Source: Ichthyophis bannanicus | Taxonomy: Eukaryota > Chordata > Amphibia > Gymnophiona > Ichthyophiidae | Reading direction: 5' to 3' | Length of the DNA stretch: 64,000 nucleotides | Assembly: GCA_033557465.1 (NCBI GenBank) | Contig: CM066033.1 | Coordinates: 18,105,080 to 18,169,079, forward strand | In this document: one piece after another, positions 30,603 to 41,775 of the stretch | How positions within the stretch are numbered: the first letter of the stretch is position 1 | Layout of the letters: the number at the start of each line of letters is the position of its first letter | The notes under the pieces: generated by a model | What the model was told of the DNA's origin: nothing | The model's input: the letters and a program-made list of their open reading frames with translations, nothing else | The model's database searches: none | Position numbers and translations under genes: made by a program

Positions 30603-32156
30603 CCCCGTTTTTCCCGCCGGTTTTAGGTATGTGTGGAATTGTTCTTTGACACATTTCTTTAGATTTAATCATATATTGTATATCTATGCGTGCGGCAGCA
30701 TTCAATTTGTTTTTTATTATTCAATTTTAATTTTTTATTTTTTAATCTGGTTTTCGCTGTTCTCTTTCATTGTTTACAATCAAGCACGAGTCTTCATCTG
30801 TTTATGCGCTGTGTCATTAGCACGTTTTGTATGTATTTTTCTTCATAGTTTTCAGCAACACATCTTTACATTTATCATTTTTTAATATGCCTAAAAAATG
30901 CTTTTTTCAGTTCTTTTGTAAGAACGGCAACAGCTGTAAAGTCATGTAATATTTCTCTTTGCTTTTATTCTTCAGATGGGTCTTATAAGGAGGTCAATAC
31001 CTTTCTTCCCTTTCTTTCCCTCCTTCCTCTCCCCTCCCCCTCCTTCCCTTCCTCCCCCTTCCCTCTTCTTCCCCCCTTCCCCCCCCCCTTTTTCCCTCTT
31101 TCCCTCCCCCTTCTCTTCCTCTTATATATCAATTATATACAACTTAGAATTTGTTATTAGGTTTCTTGAGATAGATGGTTACCGCATTGACGGTTATTTA
31201 TAGGTAGATAGTTACTGTTCTCTTTCCCACCTTTTTAGATTGATCTATATCAATTGTGTTATTATTTTTATATTTATTTTTATTTCTATTGATTGCCGTA
31301 TGTTTTATCTAATGGAATGTTCTTCATTATTATTTTTGTTCTAATTAGTTCATATTCAGTTGCTATTGGCTGTTCTTAATATACCTTCTTGTATTGGTTT
31401 TACCTGTCTAGTCGAATATTGATGTATTTAAATAATTTATTGATGTTCCTATTTATTTACATTCATTCTTTAAAATGTTATTAATTGTGTTATTATTTTT
31501 ATTTTTATTTCTATTGATTGCCATATGTTTTATCCAATAGAATGTTCTTTTTCATTATTATAATTGTTCCAATTGGTTCATATTCAGTTGTTATTGGCTG
31601 TTCTTATTATACTTTTTTTGTACTGGTTTTACCTGTTTAGTCGAATATTGATGTTTTTAAATAATTTATTGATGTTTTTATTTATTAATTATTTATTTTA
31701 TATGATTATTTATTATATGTGGTTTTGTTATGATTATTTCCTACTATGTGTATCCTGGTCTGGGTTTCCCATTTTCCTTTATTCCTGAGTTTAATTTGTA
31801 TTTATTTTATTTTCCTTCATGTTTTAACATATTTATTGTGTCTTTTTCAGCATTTTTATTGCACTATTGGTCACACACTATTTATGTGCTTTTTTAAGCA
31901 TTATTAGAAGTACAACGAGTAAGTATATATTCATTCTCTTGTGGTCATTTATGATCTTTTTGTTCATTATACATATAATTTTTAATATATTTATTGTATT
32001 TTTATTTCATTATGTGTTCAATTTCGATGTTATTTGTTTTTAAATTAATTTTGCAGTCCTGTTTACCCCCTGATGAAGGCACCTGCCGAAACGCGTTGGG
32101 GTTGTTCGTTAATAAAGTGCCAGTGACCCTTATCCTGCTCGCCTCTTGGTTTTTGT
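30603..32156 (+). repeat. Right inverted arm of the Penelope-like element
   Basis: This is the reverse complement of 25240-26788, including the purine/pyrimidine tract, the duplicated 226-bp block and the hammerhead-like motif. Just before it (30547-30606) about 60 bp of the same terminus occur in the opposite orientation, so the arm meets a partial direct copy head to head. Confidence 0.92.
32065..32102 (+). ncRNA. Hammerhead ribozyme-like motif, right arm
   Basis: This copy is identical to the left-arm motif: ACCCC at 32065-32069, CTGATGA at 32070-32076, the stem II hairpin at 32078-32087, GAAA at 32088-32091, CGCG, TT at 32096-32097 and GGGGT at 32098-32102. The stem I pairing (ACCCC with GGGGT) is intact. 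It is antisense to the coding strand of the element. Confidence 0.72.
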
Positions 32157-32189
32157 TTGGACTTCTGCGAGTTCGGTGCTCCCTTTGTG

Positions 32190-32206
32190 ACTTTCTCGGT
32201 CTCATA
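32190..32206. repeat. Target-site duplication of the Penelope-like element, right copy
   Basis: An exact second copy of the 17-bp sequence found at 25223-25239. It marks the right boundary of the insertion and resumes the LINE ORF2 reading frame. Confidence 0.95.
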
Positions 32207-33457
32207 CAGAGATTGGAAAAAGGTCCTGAAAAGTTGCGCAATTTCCTCCTTTTCTCTGCGGAGTCTACCGGTGTCATCTCGCAGGGCAGCCACCAGGCGG
32301 GAGCCGCGCTGTCCCCGCAGACATCGGGCAAGCAACCGCCCCGTTTTGTCTCCGTGACAATACATTTGGTAACGGTAGTAGAGGTGGGATTTCTTGGCCC
32401 GTTGGTGTATTAGCTCGTTTAACGCCACCTGAGCTTCCCAAAGCCGCTTTTTAGTCGTTACGAGTGGGGCACGAGCACAGCGGCGGCGCAGACTCACCAC
32501 CTGCCTTTCCAAACGTATGATGCGGTCAGCGATCAGCCGGCGCTTGTGAGCCGCAAAGCCGATAATATCGCCACGCAACACTACTTTCGCCGTCTCCCAG
32601 ACCAATTCCGGGTCCCCCTCATGGCACCGATGATCGTCCAAAAATTCGTGCCAGCGCTGGCGAAGGAAGCCATGGAACTGAGCATCATGATAGAGATCAA
32701 GCGGGAAGCGCCAGAGTCGAGACCCAGAAGAAGAGGCTGTCCCCCAATGTAGTTCCAACCACACCCAGGCATGGTTGGAGATCTCCACCGGACCGATCTG
32801 AGTCTCTCCCACCCTGGCAAGAGCTCCCCCTGAAAGCAGAATGTAGTCAATACGGGCACTCGAACCGTGTGCCCGGGATTGATGGGTGTAATCCCTCTCC
32901 AGGGGATGGAGCAATCGCCAGGGGTCTACCAGATCCAGCCGTTTCTGGAATCTCTGCAGCATGCGGGTCGTGGGGATCCTGTCTCGGTTCCCCCCCTCTG
33001 TTGAAGTATCTAATTTGACATCTAGGATGCCATTGAAATCGCCCCCTAGGAGCAAGGGACAATCGGGAAGCTGTTCAATCCGGGAGGCCAAATCACAAAA
33101 GAAGTTGGGGGCAAACGTATTAGGCCCGTAAAGGTTACCAATAGTGATTAATTTCCCATCAAGGTAACCATGCAAAAGCAAATATCTGCCCATATCATCC
33201 GCTGTGAGGGTGGTCAACGAAAAGCGAACTCTCTTGTGGAACAAAATCGCCACACCTCCCTTCCGCCCCTGTGCAGGGGAACCCCAGACCTGACCCACCC
33301 ATGAACGGCATAGCTTATCATGTTCCTCGGCTGTCTGGTGGGTTTCTTGCAGGAGGGCGATATCACACTTTTGACGAGCAAGGGCTTGCAGCACCTTGTA
33401 TCGCTTGATCGGGCTCCCCAGTCCGCACACATTCCAAGTAACAATCTTTAAAGGCAT
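32190..33457 (-). CDS. Tx1/L1 LINE ORF2, endonuclease half
   Basis: It begins at ATG 33457 (MPLKIVTWNVCGLGS). It encodes the APE-type endonuclease that nicks target DNA: TWNVCGLG, LLQETHQ, GRKGGVAILF, LLLGGDFNGILD, SARIDYILLS and ISNHAWVWLEL. The usual SDH motif reads SNH here (codon at 32773-32775), a change of an expected catalytic aspartate. The linker before RT follows, with EEIAQLFRTFFQSLYETEKV just before the Penelope insertion. The listed end is the insertion boundary: translation would run on into the insert and stop at 32063. The frame is otherwise open over about 420 codons. Confidence 0.88.
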
Positions 33458-35552
33458 GAGGCAGTGTCAAAGATCCAGCAAAAAGCTAAGCGCACATATA
33501 GTAGGGAGGTCCTCCCAGCCTGGGACCCCCCTCTCTCCAGCAGTTTAAGGGCGCAGCACCACAAATTTACCCAGAAGAGCCCGGTTGCCCCATGCCCTCC
33601 CTCGCCCTCCCCCCCCCACCCCTTCCCTCCCTCCTCCCGTCCCTCCCCCCTCCAATTCCTACAAGTCCACCCACCCGGTCGGACAACTTCCACTAAAAAA
33701 ATTATTATTTAAACTCCCTCACCGTATACCTTAAGGTGTAATCCTACGTATAATCTTCTTTCTACCAAAAAACTATTTATCTATAATTTTTCCCTTTTTC
33801 ATAAAATCTTCCAACTGTAAAGGTGTAATAGTGTAGAAAAGAAGTCTTCAAGCTCCCACTGGTCTCAGACTAATTTTGGCAGAGTATTCATACCTCAATG
33901 GTTTTGAGGAACATATGCCAATATATTGCATCAATGACCAGTGTAGTATAAGATTTTTTTGAAGATTCTCCTTAAAGTATTGTTAAAAGTAAGAATATAG
34001 AGATTGTGCTTATCTTTGAACGGAGACAAAGCTGCCCCAACGCCACCTGTTTGGTTCCCAATGTGCGTTTCGATTTCTGCTTCAGGGGGTGGGTTTGTCA
34101 GCATATCTCTTTTTATATTCATGCAAGATGCGCGGAAGCCATGAGAAAACTCATGAACAAACTCCAGAAAGCAACTGTAGTCCTGCTTACTATGGCGTAT
34201 CCTTCTCCGAGTATTCTGAAAACGCCGCGCAGTGGACAACTTCCACTGACATTCGGGATACCCCCCCCCCCTATGAACCTCCCCTCCCACCCCTATACTA
34301 ACGATGCCCCCCTGTTGGTGTCCCCCATAGGGCCAAGCTACCCAATCATATAAAGGGGGGGTCTCCCATGATCGCAAACTCGACCCATTCCCGCAATCCA
34401 CCCAATCGCAAGTCCCATGAGGTCCACGAAGCCACCCGTCCCCCTGTCGATATCTCCCTCCGTCCCCCCCCCCCCGCGCCCAGCCTCGTAAAGGCCAGAG
34501 AGGGATCTCCGGGCCCGTCGACCCGGGACACCGGAGTATCCCTAACAGTGCACTCAGGCTTCGCGCAGCCAGGGGGATGGACAGGGTTCGTCCCTCCCCA
34601 CTAACAGGAGGGGGGGAAGGGGGGGAGGACCACCCGCCCTTCCACGGCGAACCCATCGTCCCCCCTTCACCCCGGGCCCGCAATCCCGGACGGCCGGACG
34701 GCGGTGCCCAGGGGCGTAGACAGGCCCCAAGCAGTCCAAGGGAGTCCACCTCCGGGGCGAGGCGCGTGCAGAAATCGCGGCCCTCCCTCCATACTCGCAC
34801 CCATCAGGGGTAACAGCGATGGTGACTGTAGCCTAGTAGATTAATCCCCCTGGTGTCTCCGCTCCTATCAGCAGGCGCATAGGTAGGCCCTATCCCCCGG
34901 AGATCCGGTTCTGCACAGGAGGGAGGGGGAAAGGAAACGGAAACAGCCCAACCCCTGTATTCGCACCAAGATTGGGGGGGGGGCCAGGGCTCTATCCTAG
35001 GGAGCACCACCGAGACGAATGTAACAAGTGCCTGCAGTAACTAAAACAGAGTAACCCTGCAGACCATACAACATGGAGTCAAAGTAACCCCACATAGGCT
35101 ACATACTGCTACATTGTTACTATGACCTGGTACATTTGCAGGGAGTCACTCAGGCGCAGGGATGCACAGCGATCGTTTCAGTGGTGGAGCCCATTCTAAA
35201 AAAAAACCTGAAAAATCGAGGCCCAGTAGAATTGGCAAAAGAAAAGAAAAAATAAAAAGGAAGTGAATGAAATAAGTAACAATAAGAAAAGAAAAGAAAC
35301 CAAAAATAGGAAAAAGGGGAAAAGGGGGGGGGGGGGAACAAAACAACACTACCAAAAGCCCGGACCCTCCATACGAATCAAATACTGGTAAACTAAAAAA
35401 ATAATAAATGAAAAAATAAGAGAATAAGATGCCAAAGACAAAAGTATGGGTCAAAGAAAAAAAAACTCCAGGCTAGCCAGCACATAGTAGTCCACGGCTG
35501 TCCAAGGTCTTTGGAGCCTAGCAGTAGAGTTTCAATCCAGGCCACGCAGGGG
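33458..35552 (-). other. Inter-ORF region of the Tx1/L1 LINE
   Basis: About 2.1 kb between ORF1 and ORF2, with many C- and G-runs (for example 34260-34271, 34465-34477 and 35325-35337) and alternating GC-rich and AT-rich blocks. ORFs within it are low-complexity and lack known domains. It is unusually long for this clade and may include a further small insertion or an expanded spacer. Confidence 0.5.
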
Positions 35553-36383
35553 CCCTCAAGAAGGAGTTGGGCTGGGAACGTTGAGGGACTCCAGGAACGC
35601 AGATGCTTCTGCCGGCGACGAGAGGAATCTTGTACGGCCCTGGTGTTCCACCCTCAGGCGGGCTGGGTATAGCAGAGAAAAGCGGATTCCTTTAGCGAAA
35701 AGCTGGGCGCAGGCTGAAGAGAAGGCACGTCATTGTTGGCTAACAAGGACGGAATAGTCCTGGAAGACAAGGATGCGTTCAGCAGGCGGATGGTCGGAAA
35801 TCCTGCGGTTGCGGGCAAGTCGCAGCACCTCCTCCTTCTGTCGGTACTCCTGGAACCGGGCGATGACTGCTCGGGGACGTTGCGCTTGTTCTCTGCGGGG
35901 TCCCAGTCTGTGCACGCGGTCCAGTTTTACCCGACTTCCGTCGGCTCCGCCAACAAGTTGATCAAGCCAAGATTGCAGGTAATTGAAGAGGGCTCCATCT
36001 CCCACGGATTCAGGGATCCCCACGAAACGTAAGTTTTTGCGGCGCCCCCTGTTCTCCAAGTCGTCCAGCTTCTCACTCTGCTGTTTAACGACGGATTCGA
36101 GGGCAGCCACCTTAGCCGTGAGAGAATGTTGGGAGTCCTCGACCTCAGCGATACGCGCCTCAGCCTGCTCCATTCGCCCAGTAAATTCGGAGAAACTTTG
36201 ATTAAGGGTCTGTAGGCTCGCTGCGAGGGTTTGGAAGCGGGCTTCCAGTGCACTCACCACCGCTGCGCTCACCTCGGCCACTAGGTCAGAGCCATCCCCC
36301 GATCTTGGGCTGGCAGGGGCGCCTTCAGCCATTTTGGCCTCCACTGCACGTGGCTTCTCCCTCCGAACGGATTTCATTGCCAT
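35553..36383 (-). pseudogene. Tx1/L1 LINE ORF1 protein, frameshifted near the C-terminus
   Basis: The ATG is at 36383. Residues from about 55 to 120 form heptad-like coiled coil (LQTLNQSFSEF through KLDDLENRGRR). An RRM-like segment follows, starting at NLRFVGIPE and including RVHRLGPRR. The first frame ends at 35730 after VLVSQQ. The continuation typical of the ORF1 C-terminal domain (FAKGIRFSLLYPARLRV) is found in another frame down to about 35553, so one small frameshift separates them. ORF1p binds LINE RNA as a trimer in related elements. Confidence 0.85.
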
Positions 36384-36567
36384 CGGGCTATCACTGTTTC
36401 TGCAGTCCTAGAACTGGAATTTAAAGCTCCTGGCAAAGTGTTCTATCGGGTCAGCAGTTTCGAAGGCAATCGGCGGTGTGGGATCAGATTTTTAGCAGTT
36501 TTGCGGGGTATTCTACCCGGAGCTGATCAGAGCACGTCTGGTCAACTCATTGCCAGACCGGAAGTCC

Positions 36568-36581
36568 GAGCAGCTGAATTT
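36568..36581. repeat. Target-site duplication of the Tx1/L1 LINE, right copy
   Basis: gagcagctgaattt, identical to 22394-22407. It defines the 5' end of the minus-strand LINE at 36567. Confidence 0.85.
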
Positions 36582-38384
36582 AAAAGCTGAAGCTGTGCCC
36601 TGATTGGGTCGGGGGGAGCGGGAGGGGCAAGCAGCCCCCACTTCTACCCCCAATGCCTGATCGAGTTCAGCTGGATAGCTGGAGGAAGAGATCTTTGCCC
36701 TGTTAAGCAGCTGAATTTAAAAGCTAAAGCTCTACCCCGAGGAAGAGGTAATAAAGTAAAGTTCAGAAAGACATAACAAAAGCACAGCTGATCTACTTAT
36801 CTTAATGCTGTCTCTGGAAAACCTCACAACGCTTTCAGGAACCGCCGGTCAAACAATCTGCACTGCTAAGACCCACTCTCAACAAACTTTGCTGCTAAAG
36901 CAGCTACAAAAGATTTGCTGCCAGTGGTGACACAACTTCTTACTTGCTTTACAACTGCATCTTGTCCCGCTCAGACAGCAGACACACCAGTTCAGACAGC
37001 AGTTCAATACAGAATTTCACATCCATTCATCTATATGGGACACGTTGAAGATCAGAGCAGAAAATCATCTACGTCTTGGTGTTATTCCATGTTGCCGCTA
37101 GTAAAGTGTGGGCGTCCGCGAAAAGAACTCAGGATGTACATGGGCCTTTCCTGAATGTGCTTTATACATCTCGCAGCTTGCCACGCCCCCATTCCGCCCC
37201 CTCCTGCATACATTCTGAAAGACCCTTTTTAACGTCGTGTACGTGCAGGGCCACGTGGTTTCAGAATGCAGTTCTAGACATTTTCATGAGAAAAACGTCG
37301 ATCCCACACGTCCAAAGGGCTTATTTGTGTTCTAGAATGACCTCAAGTGAATTATTTTAAATCTAATTGGTTATAAAAGGGAATTCTTTTTTTTCTGCCT
37401 CTCCATACCTTTTGTATTCTTTACACCATTCTAATTTATCAATGTCCCTGTTTAATGTACATTACCAAATTTAAGTTATAATGTAAACAGCTTTGACTGA
37501 AATGGTAACACAATAAAAAAAACCTGTTAAATAAATAAATGCATTATTTTTTCAAATTGTAAACCATTTTGAATGACATGTCACAAAAATGCTATAAACA
37601 TTTTGATAAATAAAAAATAAATAAAATAAAAATTTTATTAAAAAAAAAAAGTACCTGTTAATATAAATGTAATCGCAATGATTCTAAAGAGCACGGTATG
37701 AAAAAAAAATGTAGTACTAGTAGCGGAATCAGGCCTTGGTCTAGCTGCTGACATCCAGGGCTCTTCCTGCAGCAAACTCTTTCAGTCTTCCCTTCTCACA
37801 ATTTCCATCTTTCTGCTGACCCTCAAGAGCCCAAACTAAACACAAAATTAACCACAACAATGAGGGTCCCCTTAGGGGTCCAAGGGCACCACCACTGGCT
37901 CGGGGGCTTATGAATGAAGGGCACTGATCTAGGAAGTGAAGTAAATGAAATGATTGGTCTGTCTGGTAATCAATATGTTTCAAACCTAGCAATTCTCTAG
38001 TACCAATAGTCTGGGGCTTAAGACATCTCCAATCCTGTCTCATCGAATCATAATGCGTTAGATTTCCCCTTACTCATACCAGGCAAAATCGAATTGCTGA
38101 TCTATGGTAGTTGAATGAAATGTATCAAAACTTGATCCTGACAGCAGAAATTATCATTGTGTTTATGCTTGAGGAGTAGAGTTGCCCCCCTCAGTATTAA
38201 AATGATCCTGGTACTGCTAGAATGGATTTCTGATGATGATCAGGACAGCAGCACCCTTCTTTTCTTCGCTTTGCACTGGTGGCAATGTCTATGAAAATGG
38301 CACAACTCTGAGATCACTTGCATCGATAGGACAGGCTCTGGGGTAACTTTACTAAACATATTGAACTATCTTTTCTCACCACAG
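36582..38384. other. Non-coding region with an A-rich LINE-type tail
   Basis: A near repeat of the target motif (cagctgaatttaaaagct) occurs at 36710. From about 37400 to 37650 there is AT-rich sequence with tgtaaaccattttgaatgac and taaataaataaat, resembling the 3' end of L2-type LINEs on the plus strand, followed by an A-run. The remaining DNA up to the exon at 38385 shows no further gene. It may be intronic or intergenic host sequence. Confidence 0.5.
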
Positions 38385-38513
38385 GCTTCCCCACTGTCAA
38401 ACCTGACCTTTTAATCCAATTTGAGCAAGAAGGATTCACGACCAAGCCCCAGGGATCTGAGGAAAGAGGAAACCTGCCCAACACTGGCAGAAATGAGGAG
38501 CTATATGAAGCAG
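38385..38513 (+). CDS. Candidate KRAB B-box exon of a zinc-finger-type host gene
   Basis: A pyrimidine-rich acceptor (ttttctcaccacag) precedes the exon and a gtagtg donor follows it. The open phase reads FPTVKPDLLIQFEQEGFTT and ends NEELYEAG. The VKPDLLIQFEQ part resembles the KRAB B-box consensus (KPDLI..LEQ). KRAB boxes recruit corepressors in C2H2 zinc-finger proteins. The exon is 129 nt and is entered after one base and left after one base of a codon (phase 1-1). No KRAB A-box or zinc-finger exon was found in the window, so the gene is incomplete here or degenerate. Confidence 0.6.
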
Positions 38514-39314
38514 GTAGTGAAGTTGGATTAAAGCTAGTGATGAATTGATGCAAACATTTATTACAGGAAAGACGCTTCGTCTGGGCCAGGCAAACTGAGT
38601 GAGGTGTTATAGTCACTGTCCCTGGCTTCTAAGCTTTGTTGTGTGAATAAAGTGCTTGTTATGTTTCCTTACTATCTATTGTCTAACTTAATTTTCAGAT
38701 CTTTCTTTTTACGTCTGACCCCCCTCCCGCCTCCACTGGAAGTAAGAAAAGGGAGGGAGGCAGCTAGACTTTCAATGGAAGCAGCAGGAGGGAGGAAGGC
38801 CCCCATTTATAGCAGCAGCAGCAGGGCTGGACCATCCATGAGGCGGCCGCCTAGGATGGCAGAACTCTGTGGGCGACAGGTCATGTGTTTGGCACACATG
38901 GCATTGCGCTCTCTCCCCTCCTCTGCTGAGCCGTATCGCAGCCCCTCTGCCGCTGATTGAGACGGCTGGAGTGTATCGGCAGTAGTGCATGGCCTGATGC
39001 TTCTGACTCCCACAAAGTTGTTCTGGAAGGGGGTCAGAGGCAACAGGCCATGTGTGCCAAAACACATAACCTACTGTTGCTGCCACCGAGCAGTCTCCTG
39101 GTTGCCAGAATCAGCAGCAGCGGAGAGGGGGGGGCAGTGGAACGGCTGAGCACGGGGGAGGGAGCAGCACGGCCAGGTGTAGTGTTGCACAGCTGGGGCT
39201 TCTGACTAGGACAGCAGAAACCTCAGGTCGGCCCTGAGCAGCAATTTTAAGGGAAGTGGGATTCTTGGGCATATTCTGAAGCAGTTTTCATTAGCAAGGA
39301 ATTGTGGGATCCTG
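38514..39314. other. Intronic or intergenic DNA without recognised gene
   Basis: It contains a GC-rich segment at about 38700-39200. Two related blocks (caggtcatgtgtttggcac near 38879 and caggccatgtgtgccaaaac near 39044) suggest an internal duplication or an unknown short repeat. No protein, RNA gene or transposon terminus was recognised. Confidence 0.4.
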
Positions 39315-39465
39315 TTCCAATTTATCCTGCTAGACCACTCCAGACAAGTGGGTTAAGACCCTCTGCCAACAGATGTTGGAGACATGAAAGTGCCAGAAGC
39401 TTCAACGAACAGGCTCTGGCATATAGAGAGGCCCCCCTAGGTGTCACCCTCAGTATTTCTCTTTC
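39315..39465 (+). repeat. Left inverted terminal repeat of DIRS-C
   Basis: It reads ccaatttatcctgctagacc, then agacaagtgggttaagaccc and ggtgtcaccctcagtattt. The reverse complement is at 47305-47450. The outer bases are complementary to 46995-47035 in the internal region. Confidence 0.82.
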
Positions 39466-40275
39466 TCCAGCAGATGATGGATGTCTGCTTTTTTACTCCT
39501 GGCAGCCTGCCATTCTAAGGGGCCAAGGATCTCTGCCAATGGAACTCGGAGCTTAATAGGGTGGAAGTCTTCGGGGCGCACATGAGGTGTGACCTTGAAG
39601 TTTCCCACTGACTGCTCAGTCTAGGACATTCCGGGAGCTCCGGGTCAGGAGAACCTGTTCAGCTTATCCTGAGCGGGGGAAGAAGACTTAATAAGGAGAT
39701 CCTGTAAGAGAGGGCAGCATCCCTTATTTTTTATTTTCTAGTTATAAGTTATATATCCCGTAAATGGAAAGAGCCTGTCACCGGAATTACAGCCTCACTT
39801 GCCTTTCCCTGCTTCCCTCTTCCGCATGCTGACGGCTGAGCTGAACGAGAGTCGCAGTGATTGTTTTCCATCTCTCCTCCCCCTCTTTCTGTCTGCTGCT
39901 GCTGCCGGCTGTCAGTATCTCACAGCTGTGCTGCTTGCAGGATTCCCTTTGCTTTATTCGAGGTGCAGGGAAGGATCCAGAGGTCCCGGAGGCAGAGGTG
40001 AGTGCTCCGATCGCTATTGTTATTGTCGGGGGATGTTTTGATGACTGCTAACGCATGGAAAACATGTTTTAGCAGTTAGCAATGCTGAGGAGCTTCGCGG
40101 GCTGTTTTTCCCACGGTTCTTAATCACAGTACTAGTTTTTTCTCTCACAGACAGCTTTATTGGGATAAACGATTAGCTTTTTGGTTAGTTTTGGTTAAAT
40201 TTTGTTTAATTTTGCAGGAGGTTCTTTAATTTTCACTGTTTTGAGCTCTTAAAGGGCTCGGGTTCCGTAGCGCTA

Positions 40276-41775
40276 ATGACTATGTGTCTTCAATGCCTCG
40301 TGTGTGGTTCCTGTCGGGGCTCGCTCTCGGATGCCAGGGGGGGGGCGGGTGGTGGTGTCGTGGCTGCGCATCTGAAGCGCTAACTATGGAGCAAGAATGG
40401 CAGGATACGTCTAAAGAAGGGACTCCTTTGGTGGCGCAGGGTCCTACAGCTTCTGCTGGAGTCTCTACTAGCATCTCCATCCGCTCCTCTTATTACAAAC
40501 CTGGCTTTGCCCGATACTTCCACTACTCCGATGGCGACTGGAGCAGTTCTCGGGGGGGGGGGGGTCCCTGGATTTTGTGCTGCTGCTTCATCAGGCCTAC
40601 TGTTTGCGGCAACAGGGGGCGGTTGCGGATGCTTCGCTACTTGGGGCCGCAGGAGGCCAAGCGGCCATAGAAAAGTTTGGAAGTGGTGCCGGTAGACCGG
40701 TTAAGAGGGCTTGGTCGGTGGAGGATCAGCCTCTTGGGTTGGACTGGCCAGAAAGAGAGGACTTCGATATGGAGACGGAAGCCGGAATGGAGGAACAAGA
40801 GGAAGGTGAGATTCAAGAACCTGAAGATCAGGCGAGGATTATCCGGGTCTTTCGGAGAAAGGAGCTGACAGCGCTCATTACGGAGTCGCTTCAGGCTCTC
40901 AACCTTTCCTCTGTGGCACCAGCGGAGGATGAGGGGTTGGAGGATCCTCTCATTCAAGCTGTACGGAAGTCACAGGCTGTTTTTCCAGTTCACTGTTTGG
41001 TTAAGCAGATGATTTAGGATGAATGAGATTTGCCGGAGGTAGGATTGTGAGGTATGAGGTCTATGAATCGTCTCTATCCCTTGGCTGATTAGGAACGTGA
41101 GGTGTTTCGTTCTCCGCATATAGATGCAGCAGTTTCAGTGGTCACGAAGAAGACTACCATTCCGGTTGAAGGCAGTGCGGCTTTGAAGGACGCACAGGAT
41201 TGGAAGGTGGACACCTTATTGAAGCAAGCTTTTGAGGTTAATGTTCTGTCTCTACAAGTGTCTATTTGTGGGGCTTGGGTAGCGAGAGCATGTCTTTGCT
41301 GGTCGCAGCATTTGCAACAGCCAGCACAACAAACTCAGGAGCAGTTAGCGGATGTGACAAGGCTAGAGTTAGGTTCAGCTTATTTAGCCAGTGTCCACTA
41401 TGGTCTTATTAGAGGTTTGGCGAATAGCATGGGTTCCTTGGTAGCAGCATGCCGCTATCTCTGGCTAAGAAATTGGGCAGCAGACAGTTCCTTCAAGTCG
41501 CGTCTTAGCAAACTTACTTTTAAGGGGAAGTTCTTGTTTGGAGAGGATCTTGACAAGCTGATCAAAGATTTGGGGGAATCAAAAGGGGGTTGCTTGCCGG
41601 AAGATAAGCCGAAGCAGGGCCGGACTCCGTTACCTTCGCGGGGTCAACCTCAGGATTTCAGGCGTTTTCATATCTCCCGTTTGGGAGGCTTTCAAAGAGG
41701 AAGGTTTTCCTCTCAAGGTCAAAGTTTTAGAGGATTCCGGGGAGCGGGCAGAGGGTTTGCTAATCCCCTTCCTCG
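40276..41775 (+). pseudogene. DIRS-B (c) gag-like protein, decayed
   Basis: The start at 40276 has two CxxC-type pairs, followed by a G-run (40338-40344) and frame changes. The best-conserved parts are 40577-41014 (acidic region, then AVFPVHCLVKQMI) and 41102-41770 (TTIPVEGSAALKDAQD, SICGAWVARACLCW, LWLRNWAADSSFKSRL, FKGKFLFGEDLDKLIKDLGES). Four stops cluster between 41015 and 41095. The protein order is the same as in copy (b). Confidence 0.8.

Larger units (their letters stand above)
25240..32189 (-). mobile_element. Penelope-like element with inverted arms, 6.95 kb
   Basis: It contains a Penelope-type RT (29708-28218), a GIY-YIG endonuclease frame (28354-27350) and an upstream ORF (30547-29567), all on the minus strand. 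Long inverted repeats flank them: 25240-26788 and 30603-32156, nearly identical over about 1.55 kb. A 66-bp piece of the terminus is also present in direct orientation at 30547-30606, and the right tip (32157-32189) copies the start of the upstream ORF in reverse. This arrangement is characteristic of Penelope elements with pseudo-LTRs. The perfect 17-bp TSD and the close identity of the arms suggest a recent insertion. Confidence 0.93.
22408..36567 (-). mobile_element. Tx1/L1-type LINE (about 7.2 kb), interrupted by a Penelope-like element
   Basis: The minus-strand LINE carries ORF1 (36383-35553, frameshifted near its end), a long GC-rich inter-ORF region with homopolymers, and ORF2 whose endonuclease half (33457-32190) and RT half (25239-22681) are separated by the 6.95-kb insertion at 25240-32189. 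A 14-bp TSD and a T-run at the left end show target-primed integration. Removing the insert leaves about 7.2 kb, a normal full length for this clade, so this is probably a complete copy including its 5' leader (36384-36567). Confidence 0.9.

Noticed and set aside
34354..34800. GC-rich CpG-island-like promoter within the inter-ORF region of the LINE
   Set aside because: C- and G-runs with no other promoter support; position inside the LINE makes a host promoter unlikely.
36915..37360. Possible KRAB A-box exon upstream of 38385
   Set aside because: No stretch matching the DVAVYFS..EW type motif with splice sites was found in any plus frame.
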